A stretch of 64,000 bases of DNA from positions 744,001-808,000 of the forward strand of contig NZ_JACVPA010000001.1 of assembly GCF_018882155.1 (NCBI RefSeq). The letters are read 5' to 3'. Numbering within the stretch: the first letter of the stretch is position 1; each line of letters begins with the position of its first letter. The notes below the pieces were generated by a model, which was not told the origin of the DNA, searched no databases, and saw only the letters and a program-made list of their open reading frames with translations. This DNA comes from Polynucleobacter nymphae. GTDB lineage: Bacteria; Pseudomonadota; Gammaproteobacteria; Burkholderiales; Burkholderiaceae. Both the position numbers and the translations under genes were made by a program. Below, piece after piece: positions 35,963 to 42,966 of this stretch.

Positions 35963-36430
35963 ATGACAGTAGCTATCGGTCAATCTATGCCTCAGTGCGC
36001 CATTCCTGCAACTTCGGGCCTGACCTTTTCTCCATCCTCAGCTCAGGGTAAGAAACTGGTTCTCTACTTTTATCCAAAAGATATGACTCCTGGCTGCACA
36101 GCAGAGTCCGGTGAATTTCGTGACCATATTAATGCCTTCACCAAAGCCAATACCTTGGTGGTAGGAGTTTCCCGAGATAGTCTGAAGTCACACGATAACT
36201 TCCGCAGCAAATTGGGCCTACCATTTGAGCTTGTTGCCGATACCGAAGAAAAGCTATGCCAAATCTTTGGCGTCATGAAGATGAAGAATATGTACGGCAA
36301 GCAGGTGCGCGGGGTTGAGCGCAGCACCTTCCTATTTGATTCCTCTGGCAAGCTCGTCAAGGAGTGGCGCGGCCTCAAAGTACCTGGCCATGTGACAGAG
36401 GTATTACAGGCAGCCCAAGCCGCTAAATAA
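35963..36430 (+). CDS. bcp: Peroxiredoxin, Bcp/PrxQ type
   Basis: Thiol peroxidase reducing hydroperoxides in the cytosol, 155 residues. The peroxidatic cysteine is C45 in MTPGCTAESGEF. The resolving cysteine found five residues later in E. coli Bcp (C50) is replaced by glycine; another cysteine is C99 (KLCQIFG). It could act as a 1-Cys enzyme or resolve through C99 or C12. It lies 37 bp after arnD and probably closes the operon. ATG follows AAAGGA. Confidence 0.93.
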   Translation: MTVAIGQSMPQCAIPATSGLTFSPSSAQGKKLVLYFYPKDMTPGCTAESGEFRDHINAFTKANTLVVGVSRDSLKSHDNFRSKLGLPFELVADTEEKLCQIFGVMKMKNMYGKQVRGVERSTFLFDSSGKLVKEWRGLKVPGHVTEVLQAAQAAK

Positions 36431-36463
36431 TTTTTACAACAATTTGTTCTGAGGTGCTTGCAA

Positions 36464-36480
36464 ACCCCAAAATTTGGGGT
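36464..36480. promoter_or_regulatory. 17-bp palindrome in a promoter spacer upstream of the phoH leader
   Basis: ACCCCAAA-A-TTTGGGGT is a perfect palindrome with 8-base arms. TTGCAA (36458-36463) lies directly before it and TAAAGT (36480-36485) directly after, giving a candidate sigma-70 promoter with 16-base spacing and the palindrome between -35 and -10. A repressor or MerR-like activator site would look like this. There is no T-run, so it is not a terminator of bcp. Confidence 0.45.
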
Positions 36481-36502
36481 AAAGTAAAGTCATATGCACC
36501 GC

Positions 36503-36588
36503 AAACGACGGGAAAGTCTGACAATCCGTTTGAATCAGCAGCCTGAATATTTCAGAACAGGTTCGGGGAGCAACCCCCGCCGTTTTTT
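36503..36588 (+). ncRNA. Structured leader/small RNA with switchable terminator upstream of phoH
   Basis: AAACGACGGG (36503-36512) can pair with CCCGCCGTTT (36576-36585), nine pairs and one A-C mismatch, closing a multi-branched element with internal CTGA/TCAG and CCTG/CAGG helices. The same 3' bases also pair with CGGGG (36564-36568) as a terminator hairpin with six T after it. The two pairings exclude each other, as in a riboswitch or attenuator; a free small RNA is the alternative. I do not recognise a known class. Confidence 0.45.
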
Positions 36589-36618
36589 AGATCTCACAGC
36601 AACCATTTTCGCAATCAG

Positions 36619-36653
36619 CCGCCATAGCAACTCGCTTGGCGGTTTTTTCTTTT
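36619..36653 (+). terminator. Second terminator directly before the phoH ribosome binding site
   Basis: CCGCCA and TGGCGG form a 6-bp stem with a 12-base loop, followed by TTTTTTCTTTT, and then at once the AGGAGAG ribosome binding site of phoH. Its 3' arm (GGCGG) can also pair with CCGCC at 36577-36581 in the upstream terminator, so the two may be coupled. phoH transcription from upstream must pass it. Confidence 0.65.
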
Positions 36654-36665
36654 AGGAGAGTCTGC

Positions 36666-38312
36666 ATGCCACTGCCACCCATCCCAACTCAAATTGCTGA
36701 TCAAGTCAAACTGACTCACAAGGACACACCAGATTTAAAGAAACGTCCTGCACCAGCAAAACCAGTGGTGATGGAAACTGCAGATTGGGCAAATGATGTG
36801 GAAGAAGATTTATCTGCAGCTGAAGTAGCTCTCGAGAAAATTAAAGCAGATCATGCGCCTACTCGCAATGAGGGCGGAGTAGTAGTACCTGCAAAACCTA
36901 AACGGATTATTCGCACTGGGCCACCAAGCTTATTCGTTTTAGATACCAATGTCTTAATGCACGATCCTAGCTCTTTGTTCCGCTTCTCAGAGCATGACCT
37001 CTTCTTACCAATGACTACGCTTGAAGAGCTAGACAACCACAAGAAGGGTATGACTGAGGTAGCCCGCAACGCCCGCACCGTTAGCAGATCGCTAGATCAG
37101 CTAGTCGCAGGAACTAGCGGTACATTAGATGAAGGCATCCCTCTGAATAAGCTTGGTAATCAAGATGTTTCTGGGCGCCTCTTTTTCCAAACCAAGTTAT
37201 CCACCCAAGCATTGCCTGAAGGACTTCCAGAAGGTAAAGGCGACAACATGATTTTGGCAGTAGTTAGCGAACTGCAAAAAAATCGCAATGGCCAAGAAGT
37301 AGTGCTGGTATCCAAAGATATCAATATGCGCATCAAAGCGCGTGCACTAGGTTTACCTGCTGAAGATTATTTCAATGACCAAGTTTTAGAAGATCGTGAC
37401 TTGATGTACTCCGGAATCATGGCTTTATCGGCTGATTTCTGGCCAAAGCATGGCAAGGATATGGAAAGTTGGTCGGACCCTAAGTCTGGCACGATGTTCT
37501 ATAGAGTGACTGGCCCTGCTGTTCTAAGCATGCTGGTAAATCAATTTGTTTATCAAGAGAATCCTGATGGCTCAACACCCTTCTACGCCCACGTCAGAGA
37601 AATCAATGGCAAAACTGCCCTGCTTCAAACTCTCAGGGACTTCTCTCACCAGAAAAATAATGTGTGGAGCGTGACTGCTCGCAATCGTGAGCAAAACTTT
37701 GCCATGAACTTACTGATGAACCCAGATATCGACTTTGTAACCCTACTAGGTCAAGCGGGTACTGGTAAAACTTTACTGGCCTTAGCCGCTGGACTTGAGC
37801 AAGTATTGGATAGTAAACGCTATAACGAGATCATCATTACTCGCGCTACTGTTCCTGTTGGTGAAGACATTGGCTTTCTGCCAGGAACCGAAGAAGAAAA
37901 AATGCAGCCATGGATGGGCGCCTTTGATGACAACCTTGAAGTTCTTCAGCGCAATGATGATGCTGGTGAATGGGGTCGTGCTGCAACCCAAGAGCTCATC
38001 CGCTCACGGATTAAGGTGAAGAGCATGAACTTTATGCGCGGCAGAACTTTTGTTAGTAAGTACGTCATTATTGATGAGGCTCAGAATTTAACGCCTAAGC
38101 AAATGAAAACTCTGGTAACTCGTGCGGGTCCAGGAACTAAAATTGTTTGCTTGGGTAATATTGCTCAGATTGATACGCCTTACTTAACTGAAGGCTCATC
38201 AGGCCTGACTTATGTCGTTGATCGCTTTAAGGGTTGGCGTCATGGTGGTCACGTCACTCTTGCGCGTGGCGAGCGTTCACGTCTTGCGGATCATGCTGCT
38301 GACGCGCTCTAA
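36666..38312 (+). CDS. PIN-PhoH family ATPase
   Basis: Two-domain protein: a PIN ribonuclease-like domain (LFVLDTNVLMHD near residue 90, later ILAVVSELQK and LVSKDINMRIKA) and a PhoH ATPase/helicase-like domain (Walker A GQAGTGKT about residue 361, Walker B YVIIDEAQN). This is the PhoH2/YlaK architecture, linked to RNA unwinding and cleavage in characterised members. 548 residues from ATG 36666, which has an ideal AGGAGAG site; an upstream in-frame start lies in the terminator. The first 80 residues are polar and probably disordered. It follows a structured leader with tandem terminators. The cellular role here is unknown. Confidence 0.92.
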   Translation: MPLPPIPTQIADQVKLTHKDTPDLKKRPAPAKPVVMETADWANDVEEDLSAAEVALEKIKADHAPTRNEGGVVVPAKPKRIIRTGPPSLFVLDTNVLMHDPSSLFRFSEHDLFLPMTTLEELDNHKKGMTEVARNARTVSRSLDQLVAGTSGTLDEGIPLNKLGNQDVSGRLFFQTKLSTQALPEGLPEGKGDNMILAVVSELQKNRNGQEVVLVSKDINMRIKARALGLPAEDYFNDQVLEDRDLMYSGIMALSADFWPKHGKDMESWSDPKSGTMFYRVTGPAVLSMLVNQFVYQENPDGSTPFYAHVREINGKTALLQTLRDFSHQKNNVWSVTARNREQNFAMNLLMNPDIDFVTLLGQAGTGKTLLALAAGLEQVLDSKRYNEIIITRATVPVGEDIGFLPGTEEEKMQPWMGAFDDNLEVLQRNDDAGEWGRAATQELIRSRIKVKSMNFMRGRTFVSKYVIIDEAQNLTPKQMKTLVTRAGPGTKIVCLGNIAQIDTPYLTEGSSGLTYVVDRFKGWRHGGHVTLARGERSRLADHAADAL

Positions 38313-38823
38313 GCAAATCCTCTCATGCCGCACTCTCATCGGGTGCGGCATTTTTATTTGCGCCATCACATTAAGTGGATGTAGTACCTTTGGCCCTAAA
38401 TCAAGCCCCTCTAAAGTTTCGCAATTTAAGCAAGATACCAGCGTAGGCACTGAAGATATTTCAATTGCAGCACTTGGTTTAGTGGATGTGCCCTATCGCT
38501 ATGGTGGCAATACTCCAAAGGGCGGATTTGATTGCAGTGGGCTCATCGTCTATGTCTATAACAAAGCCGCAAGCGTTAAGCTGCCACGCACTATTCAACT
38601 CATGAGTAATCAAGGGCAAAGTATTGATGGTCAGCCACCCGCCCCAGGCGACTTGGTGTTCTTTAATACCACTGGAGAAAAATATTCACACGCTGGAATC
38701 TATGTGGGGCAAGGACGTTTTGTTCATGCCCCAAGTGCAGGTGGAACTGTACGGCTTGATTACATTACAGCGCCCTATTGGGCCGCCAAATTTACTGAGG
38801 CACGTCGTATTGCGCCTCGCTAA
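38293..38823 (+). CDS. NlpC/P60 (C40) peptidoglycan hydrolase lipoprotein
   Basis: Secreted cysteine endopeptidase of the Spr/NlpC family, 176 residues, probably cutting peptidoglycan peptide crosslinks from the outer membrane. The lipoprotein signal has a basic N-region (TRSKQ) and lipobox LSGC with C30 as lipid site. Catalytic C81 (GGFDCSGLI), H133 (YSHAGIYVG) and H145 (FVHAPSAGG) are in order. ATG 38293 overlaps the phoH end by 20 bp. A strong terminator-like hairpin (38325-38355) falls within the signal-peptide codons. It is convergent with dnaB. Confidence 0.88.
   Translation: MLLTRSKQILSCRTLIGCGIFICAITLSGCSTFGPKSSPSKVSQFKQDTSVGTEDISIAALGLVDVPYRYGGNTPKGGFDCSGLIVYVYNKAASVKLPRTIQLMSNQGQSIDGQPPAPGDLVFFNTTGEKYSHAGIYVGQGRFVHAPSAGGTVRLDYITAPYWAAKFTEARRIAPR
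38325..38355 (+). terminator. Terminator-like hairpin inside the nlpC signal-peptide codons
   Basis: ATGCCGCAC and GTGCGGCAT form a 9-bp perfect stem around a nine-base loop, followed by TTTTTATTT. It lies 13 bases after the phoH stop, where a phoH terminator belongs, yet within the first 21 codons of the downstream lipoprotein gene. Translation from 38293 would prevent its folding. Confidence 0.6.
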
Positions 38824-38834
38824 GTATCGTGTTT

Positions 38835-41330
38835 TTAGAAGGGCTCGTAACCGCCAGAAGAATATCCAACTGATCCCATCGCCAAGTTATCGAACTTGGT
38901 ATATGGACCTTGCCAACTTAATCTGACTGTACCGATTGGACCGTTACGTTGTTTACCGATGATGATCTCTGCCATTCCTTTATCGGTTGTTGTATCTGGG
39001 TGATAGACCTCATCACGATAAATAAACATAATGACGTCTGCATCTTGCTCAATTGCACCTGACTCACGCAAGTCAGACATGATGGGGCGCTTATTTGGGC
39101 GTTGCTCTAGACCACGATTTAATTGGGAGAGTGCTACTACTGGGCACTGTAATTCTTTTGCAAGTGATTTAAGGGAGCGTGAGATTTCAGAAATCTCAGT
39201 CGCTCGATTTTCCTGACCAGAGCCACTCATGAGCTGCAAATAGTCAATCACTACCAAGCCCAGGGTGCCGCCAAAATTTCGGGCGATTCGACGTGCTCTT
39301 GCACGCAATTCAAGACTGGATAAAGCACCAGTCTCATCAATCAAAATTTGGGTATTACTTAAACGGGCAATAGCGTCAGTTACGCGTGGCCACTCATCAT
39401 CTTGTAACTTACCAGTGCGCATACGACTTTGATCAACGCGCCCTACTGAACCGAGTAAGCGCGATGCTAGTTGTTCACCAGACATCTCCATTGAGAAAAT
39501 CACTACTGGCAACCCTTCAGAAAGCGCAACGTTCTCTGCAATATTGAGTGCCAAGGCAGTATTATGCGTAACTACATAGTCATTGGTTATGTAGGTTCTT
39601 TGGGGATGGCTAACTGAAATACATTGCGCCTCAGATACCCTGGACGGCTCAATGCTCTGAAATGAAAGCCTACGCTGGCGATCCCAGGTGGCCCTTAATC
39701 TTGCTTTCTTTTCAGGCAAGGTAAAAGCTTGGAAGGCTGGACCAAAACTCATATTTAAAACATAAGATAAGCGACCCCGCTTCTTTTCACCCTTGTAGGT
39801 ATAGCTAGTCTGCTTATGTGCTATTGAACAAAAGCCCCCCAAAGATCTAGCTAAAGAAGCAACGTCTTCAGACAATTGCTTACTGACAGTGCAATAGCGA
39901 ATGGAACCCCATTTCTCAATCCAGCCATCTGTATCCATCAGGCCTTGGAACAATGCGAGACGAGAATTCTTATTGGCCTCAAGATAAGTCGCGGGAATAT
40001 ATTTATCAAAACTTCTGCAACCCAGGACGCCTATATCTTGCAGCGCAGACCTAAAATAATTCTCTGGAACTGCTTGACGCTTTCCATTTACAGCGATTCT
40101 GGCTTTGGAGACTAATCTCCAGTCGTACGCATTTGCATGAACCAGCTCCATCTCATAGTTTGCAAGCAAATTCATACGCTCTACAAGCTCAGGTGACTTA
40201 GTTGAAAACATCACTGAGCGATGGGATAGCGCTAGAGTGCCATCACCTAGCAATGCCCCTAAAACCCACGGATGAATCGGCAATTCATTCGAGTGACCAA
40301 AATCACCTGAGACAGGGTCTATCCATAATCTATTCTTATACCGAACACACTGCAGCATTTCCATTAAGCGAACAGTATTGATGACACGTGGCTCAGACCA
40401 ATCTCGATACATCACACGCCATAGGTGCTCATCGCAACACTCAGCGTGACGACCATCAGAAAAAGTAACTTTGTATATCTGCTTAATGCCTTGCGGGTAA
40501 ATGCCGGTCACCATCGAATGCTGGCCATCTACAGAAGCGAGACGATCGCCAAAACGCAAATCGCCCATCAACTTCCAACCATCCACCGTTTTCACTTTTG
40601 CATCTAGTGGTTGTGCCTTACCCATGGAAGGTCTTCCAGCCACAATCACTAAGTCGCCTTTTTGTAAGCCACTCGTTTGCTTATCTAAATCAATGAAGCC
40701 GGTGGCAATACCAGTGATGTCGCTACCACCTTGACGGTTATATAACTCATCAATACGCGCAACCACGGAGCGCAGAAGTGGCTCGATCTCGAGGTAATCG
40801 GCTTTGCGGCTACCGTCTTCACCAATTTGCAAAATACGAGACTCTGCTTCATCCAGAAGTGTCCTGACAGAACGTCCTTCTGGAACAAAGGCTGAGTTAA
40901 CGATGCTGTCTGACACTTCAATCAAGCGACGCAAAATACTACGATCACGAACAATATCGGCATAGCCTTTAATGTTTGCAGAACTTGGAGTGTTTTGCGC
41001 TAGAGAATTAAGGTAATCAACGCTGACTAAATCGCCGCCCTGCTCAGACTTAATTGCATCATGAACAGTAATAACGTCAGCAGGATGATTGTCGCCAACT
41101 AAACGGGTAATGACCTTATAGATCAATGCATGTTCAGGACGGTAGAAATCTTTATCGTTTAAAACACCACCTAAGCGATCCCAGGCAGTGTTATCGATCA
41201 GCAGACCACCGAGCAATGATTGCTCGGCTTCTACAGAATGAGGTGGGACTTTTAAAGCCTGCACGACTGCATCCCCAGAGCCCGCCATGCCGGGATTCAG
41301 CGTAACGGAACGTGAACGAGATTCAGCCAT
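38835..41330 (-). CDS. dnaB: Replicative DNA helicase DnaB precursor with in-frame intein
   Basis: Hexameric 5'-3' helicase at the replication fork. The 831-residue precursor contains a 352-residue intein (residues 239-590), leaving a 479-residue extein, normal for DnaB. The N-terminal domain (VPPHSVEAEQSLLGGLL near residue 28) and linker come first; the RecA-like domain is interrupted inside Walker A, GRPSMGK | T, so an active ATP site exists only after splicing. Downstream are VVIFSMEMSGEQLASR, LVVIDYLQLMSG (Walker B) and ADVIMFIYRDEVY. The frame is continuous and both splice-junction sides are intact. It follows rplI by 22 bp, in the common rpsF-priB-rpsR-rplI-dnaB order. ATG 41330. Confidence 0.97.
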   Translation of the reverse strand: MAESRSRSVTLNPGMAGSGDAVVQALKVPPHSVEAEQSLLGGLLIDNTAWDRLGGVLNDKDFYRPEHALIYKVITRLVGDNHPADVITVHDAIKSEQGGDLVSVDYLNSLAQNTPSSANIKGYADIVRDRSILRRLIEVSDSIVNSAFVPEGRSVRTLLDEAESRILQIGEDGSRKADYLEIEPLLRSVVARIDELYNRQGGSDITGIATGFIDLDKQTSGLQKGDLVIVAGRPSMGKAQPLDAKVKTVDGWKLMGDLRFGDRLASVDGQHSMVTGIYPQGIKQIYKVTFSDGRHAECCDEHLWRVMYRDWSEPRVINTVRLMEMLQCVRYKNRLWIDPVSGDFGHSNELPIHPWVLGALLGDGTLALSHRSVMFSTKSPELVERMNLLANYEMELVHANAYDWRLVSKARIAVNGKRQAVPENYFRSALQDIGVLGCRSFDKYIPATYLEANKNSRLALFQGLMDTDGWIEKWGSIRYCTVSKQLSEDVASLARSLGGFCSIAHKQTSYTYKGEKKRGRLSYVLNMSFGPAFQAFTLPEKKARLRATWDRQRRLSFQSIEPSRVSEAQCISVSHPQRTYITNDYVVTHNTALALNIAENVALSEGLPVVIFSMEMSGEQLASRLLGSVGRVDQSRMRTGKLQDDEWPRVTDAIARLSNTQILIDETGALSSLELRARARRIARNFGGTLGLVVIDYLQLMSGSGQENRATEISEISRSLKSLAKELQCPVVALSQLNRGLEQRPNKRPIMSDLRESGAIEQDADVIMFIYRDEVYHPDTTTDKGMAEIIIGKQRNGPIGTVRLSWQGPYTKFDNLAMGSVGYSSGGYEPF
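39561..40616 (-). mobile_element. Class 3-type DnaB intein with LAGLIDADG homing endonuclease
   Basis: Protein-splicing element of 352 residues between the Walker A Lys and Thr of DnaB. It starts with Ala (AQPLDAKV), not Cys or Ser, and ends VVTHN with Thr as the +1 residue. The class 3 W-C-T signature is complete: W66 two residues after the block B His (EHLW), C332 in block F (AQCISVSH), T350 two residues before terminal N352; penultimate H351 is present. The DOD endonuclease has both LAGLIDADG helices, LGALLGDGT (intein residues 119-127) and LFQGLMDTDGW (222-232), each with its acidic residue. Class 3 inteins were defined on a mycobacteriophage DnaB intein and are thought to come from phages. 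Boundaries are exact to the codon (GCA at 40614-40616, AAT at 39561-39563). Confidence 0.93.
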
Positions 41331-41352
41331 GAGGCTAGTTTACAGACTTAAA

Positions 41353-41805
41353 TTAAGCTTGCTCGCCAACTACACGAATGGTGATATTAGCCACTACATC
41401 GGTATGAACAGCAACCGCTACAGGGTGATCACCAACCATTTTCAACGGGCCAGTAGGCATGCGAATCGAAGACTTCTCAATCGTAAATCCTTTGGCTTTC
41501 AGGCTATCAGCGATGTCATGGTTAGTTACAGAACCAAACAAACGACCGTCAACACCCGCTTTTTGACCGATTTCAAGAACCAAGTCTTTGAGCTTTGTGC
41601 CAACTGCTTCAGCCGCAGCCAATTTCTCAGCAGCCAATTTTTCTAACTCAGCACGACGAACTGCAAAGTCAGCAATAGCTGCTTCAGTCGCACGACGCGC
41701 TTTACGTTGTGGGATTAAAAAGTTACGAGCGAAACCGTCTTTAACGCGAACTACGTCACCGAGGTTGCCCAGGTTTGTTACTTTTTCTAAAAGAATGATT
41801 TGCAT
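41353..41805 (-). CDS. rplI: 50S ribosomal protein L9
   Basis: Large-subunit protein bound to 23S rRNA near the L1 stalk, 150 residues. [19 protein letters not shown] is the canonical N-terminal domain start with [13 protein letters not shown]; the long alpha-helix ([17 protein letters not shown]) and the C-terminal domain [16 protein letters not shown] follow. ATG 41805 with GGGAG was chosen; the frame opens earlier inside rpsR. It is 13 bp after rpsR. Confidence 0.97.
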   Translation of the reverse strand: MQIILLEKVTNLGNLGDVVRVKDGFARNFLIPQRKARRATEAAIADFAVRRAELEKLAAEKLAAAEAVGTKLKDLVLEIGQKAGVDGRLFGSVTNHDIADSLKAKGFTIEKSSIRMPTGPLKMVGDHPVAVAVHTDVVANITIRVVGEQA

Positions 41806-41818
41806 TGAGGGCTCCCAA

Positions 41819-42091
41819 TTATTTCTTATGTTGATCGGAGAATGGCAATAAAGCCAAGAAACGGGCACGCTTAATAGCAGTATCTAGCTGACGCTGATAT
41901 TTAGCTTTTGTACCTGTCAAACGAGCAGGAGTGATCTTAGCGTTCTCGCCAATGAAGTCCTTCAATGTATCTACATCTTTGTAGTCGATTTGCTCAACGC
42001 CACCAACTGTGAAACGGCAATAACGCTTACGCTTGAACAGTGGGTTCTGAGCTGGTTTCTTTTTGAAATCGGGTTTCTTTCCAAACGCCAT
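41819..42091 (-). CDS. rpsR: 30S ribosomal protein S18
   Basis: Small-subunit protein that pairs with S6 on the platform, 90 residues. The core [37 protein letters not shown] and [12 protein letters not shown] are all conserved. The N-terminus has a Lys-rich extension ([10 protein letters not shown]). It lies 13 bp after priB and 13 bp before rplI in one ribosomal-protein operon. Confidence 0.97.
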   Translation of the reverse strand: MAFGKKPDFKKKPAQNPLFKRKRYCRFTVGGVEQIDYKDVDTLKDFIGENAKITPARLTGTKAKYQRQLDTAIKRARFLALLPFSDQHKK

Positions 42092-42104
42092 GATGATTTC
42101 CTCT

Positions 42105-42398
42105 TTAATTTTTCAATTGAATATGGTTAATATGGAAAACAAGTCTTTGATTACGTAGAGTCTTGGGTGCTAAGAATCCTTCAAATACTGCCTCAGTACC
42201 TAAATCCATTTGCTCTAGATCCTTTTGTATCGGACCGATTACGATGGCTTCAACGCTCATCAAGATTTTCCTTGCCACTCCTACCTCGTTTGCTTGGCCA
42301 CTATGTTCTAGCTGACAATGCATCACCGGTATTCCTGCTGGTGTAAATCGAATTGCGTCTTTAGATACCAAGATTGCAGTGAGGGTGAAATGATTCAA
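42105..42398 (-). CDS. priB: Primosomal replication protein N, PriB
   Basis: Single OB-fold ssDNA-binding protein of the replication restart primosome (PriA-PriB-DnaT), 97 residues. [33 protein letters not shown] strands and [10 protein letters not shown] near the C-terminus are typical (each part seen in order). The start is TTG with a GAGAAGCGGA stretch upstream; no ATG or GTG is available at this point. The position between rpsF and rpsR is the usual one for betaproteobacteria and supports the call. Confidence 0.88.
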   Translation of the reverse strand: MNHFTLTAILVSKDAIRFTPAGIPVMHCQLEHSGQANEVGVARKILMSVEAIVIGPIQKDLEQMDLGTEAVFEGFLAPKTLRNQRLVFHINHIQLKN

Positions 42399-42457
42399 CG
42401 CCGTTCCGCTTCTCTGATACGTTTTCTAGTCTGTGTATTCCTCTTCAAATTTCTAAC

Positions 42458-42832
42458 TTATTCCGCAGCTACAGGAGCTTCGGTTTGAGCTGATTTGCGC
42501 GCTTCTTCACGTTGCACTTCTTTCATCATGATCGAAGGCTCAGTTTCAGCTTTCTTAGTCTTGATGATGAGGTGACGCAAAACAGCATCATTAAATTTAA
42601 ACGCATGCTCGAGCTCTTCCAGAGTTTTCTGGTCGCACTCAATATTCATGCAAACGTAATGGGCTTTAGCAAGTTTGTCGATCATGTAAGCCATCTGACG
42701 ACGACCCCAATCTTCCATACGATGAATTTTGCCGCCAGCAGCTGCTAATGTAGCTTTGTAGCGATCGATCATCGCGGGCACTTGCTCGCTTTGGTCCGGA
42801 TGGACGATAAAAACGATTTCATAATGACGCAT
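42458..42832 (-). CDS. rpsF: 30S ribosomal protein S6
   Basis: Small-subunit platform protein, 124 residues. [19 protein letters not shown] start, [17 protein letters not shown] (rRNA contact) and AHYVCMNIE are canonical; the C-terminal tail ([15 protein letters not shown]...) is charged and flexible as in other proteobacteria. First gene of the rpsF-priB-rpsR-rplI-dnaB operon. The leader contains a 9-bp hairpin that may be an autoregulatory site for the S6:S18 complex. Confidence 0.97.
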   Translation of the reverse strand: MRHYEIVFIVHPDQSEQVPAMIDRYKATLAAAGGKIHRMEDWGRRQMAYMIDKLAKAHYVCMNIECDQKTLEELEHAFKFNDAVLRHLIIKTKKAETEPSIMMKEVQREEARKSAQTEAPVAAE

Positions 42833-42900
42833 CTAACACTCCTTAAGGATGAAGTCACCTGAGCGTCTTGCTAACTTCCGATGGTTTTTGAAGTTAGCGC
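42833..42900 (-). promoter_or_regulatory. Candidate autoregulatory hairpin in the rpsF leader
   Basis: On the minus strand GCTAACTTC and GAAGTTAGC (42870-42898) form a perfect 9-bp stem with an 11-base loop containing CCATCG. It lies about 38 bases before the rpsF ATG, which has its own AAGGAG site. S6:S18 leaders are widespread in bacteria; whether this one has the conserved protein-binding bulge is not clear. Confidence 0.45.
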
Positions 42901-42966
42901 CAGTGTGACAAGGTAGTAACAAATTGTAAGTACTGCTACAACACTTTTACCGCCGCTTTTCAGCGC

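Noticed and set aside
36464..36480. Terminator of bcp
   Set aside because: The palindrome has almost no loop and no T-run after it; its place between -35 and -10 like elements suggests an operator.
36490..36590. Known riboswitch classes (TPP, cobalamin, SAM/SAH, yybP-ykoY, ZTP, fluoride) or SRP/6S RNA
   Set aside because: None of their conserved core sequences could be found by eye; left as an unclassified structured RNA.
39561..40616. Assembly artefact or frame-preserving gene insertion in dnaB
   Set aside because: Splicing blocks A, B, F and G, terminal His-Asn and endonuclease motifs are all in order and the junctions restore a perfect Walker A, so an intein explains it.
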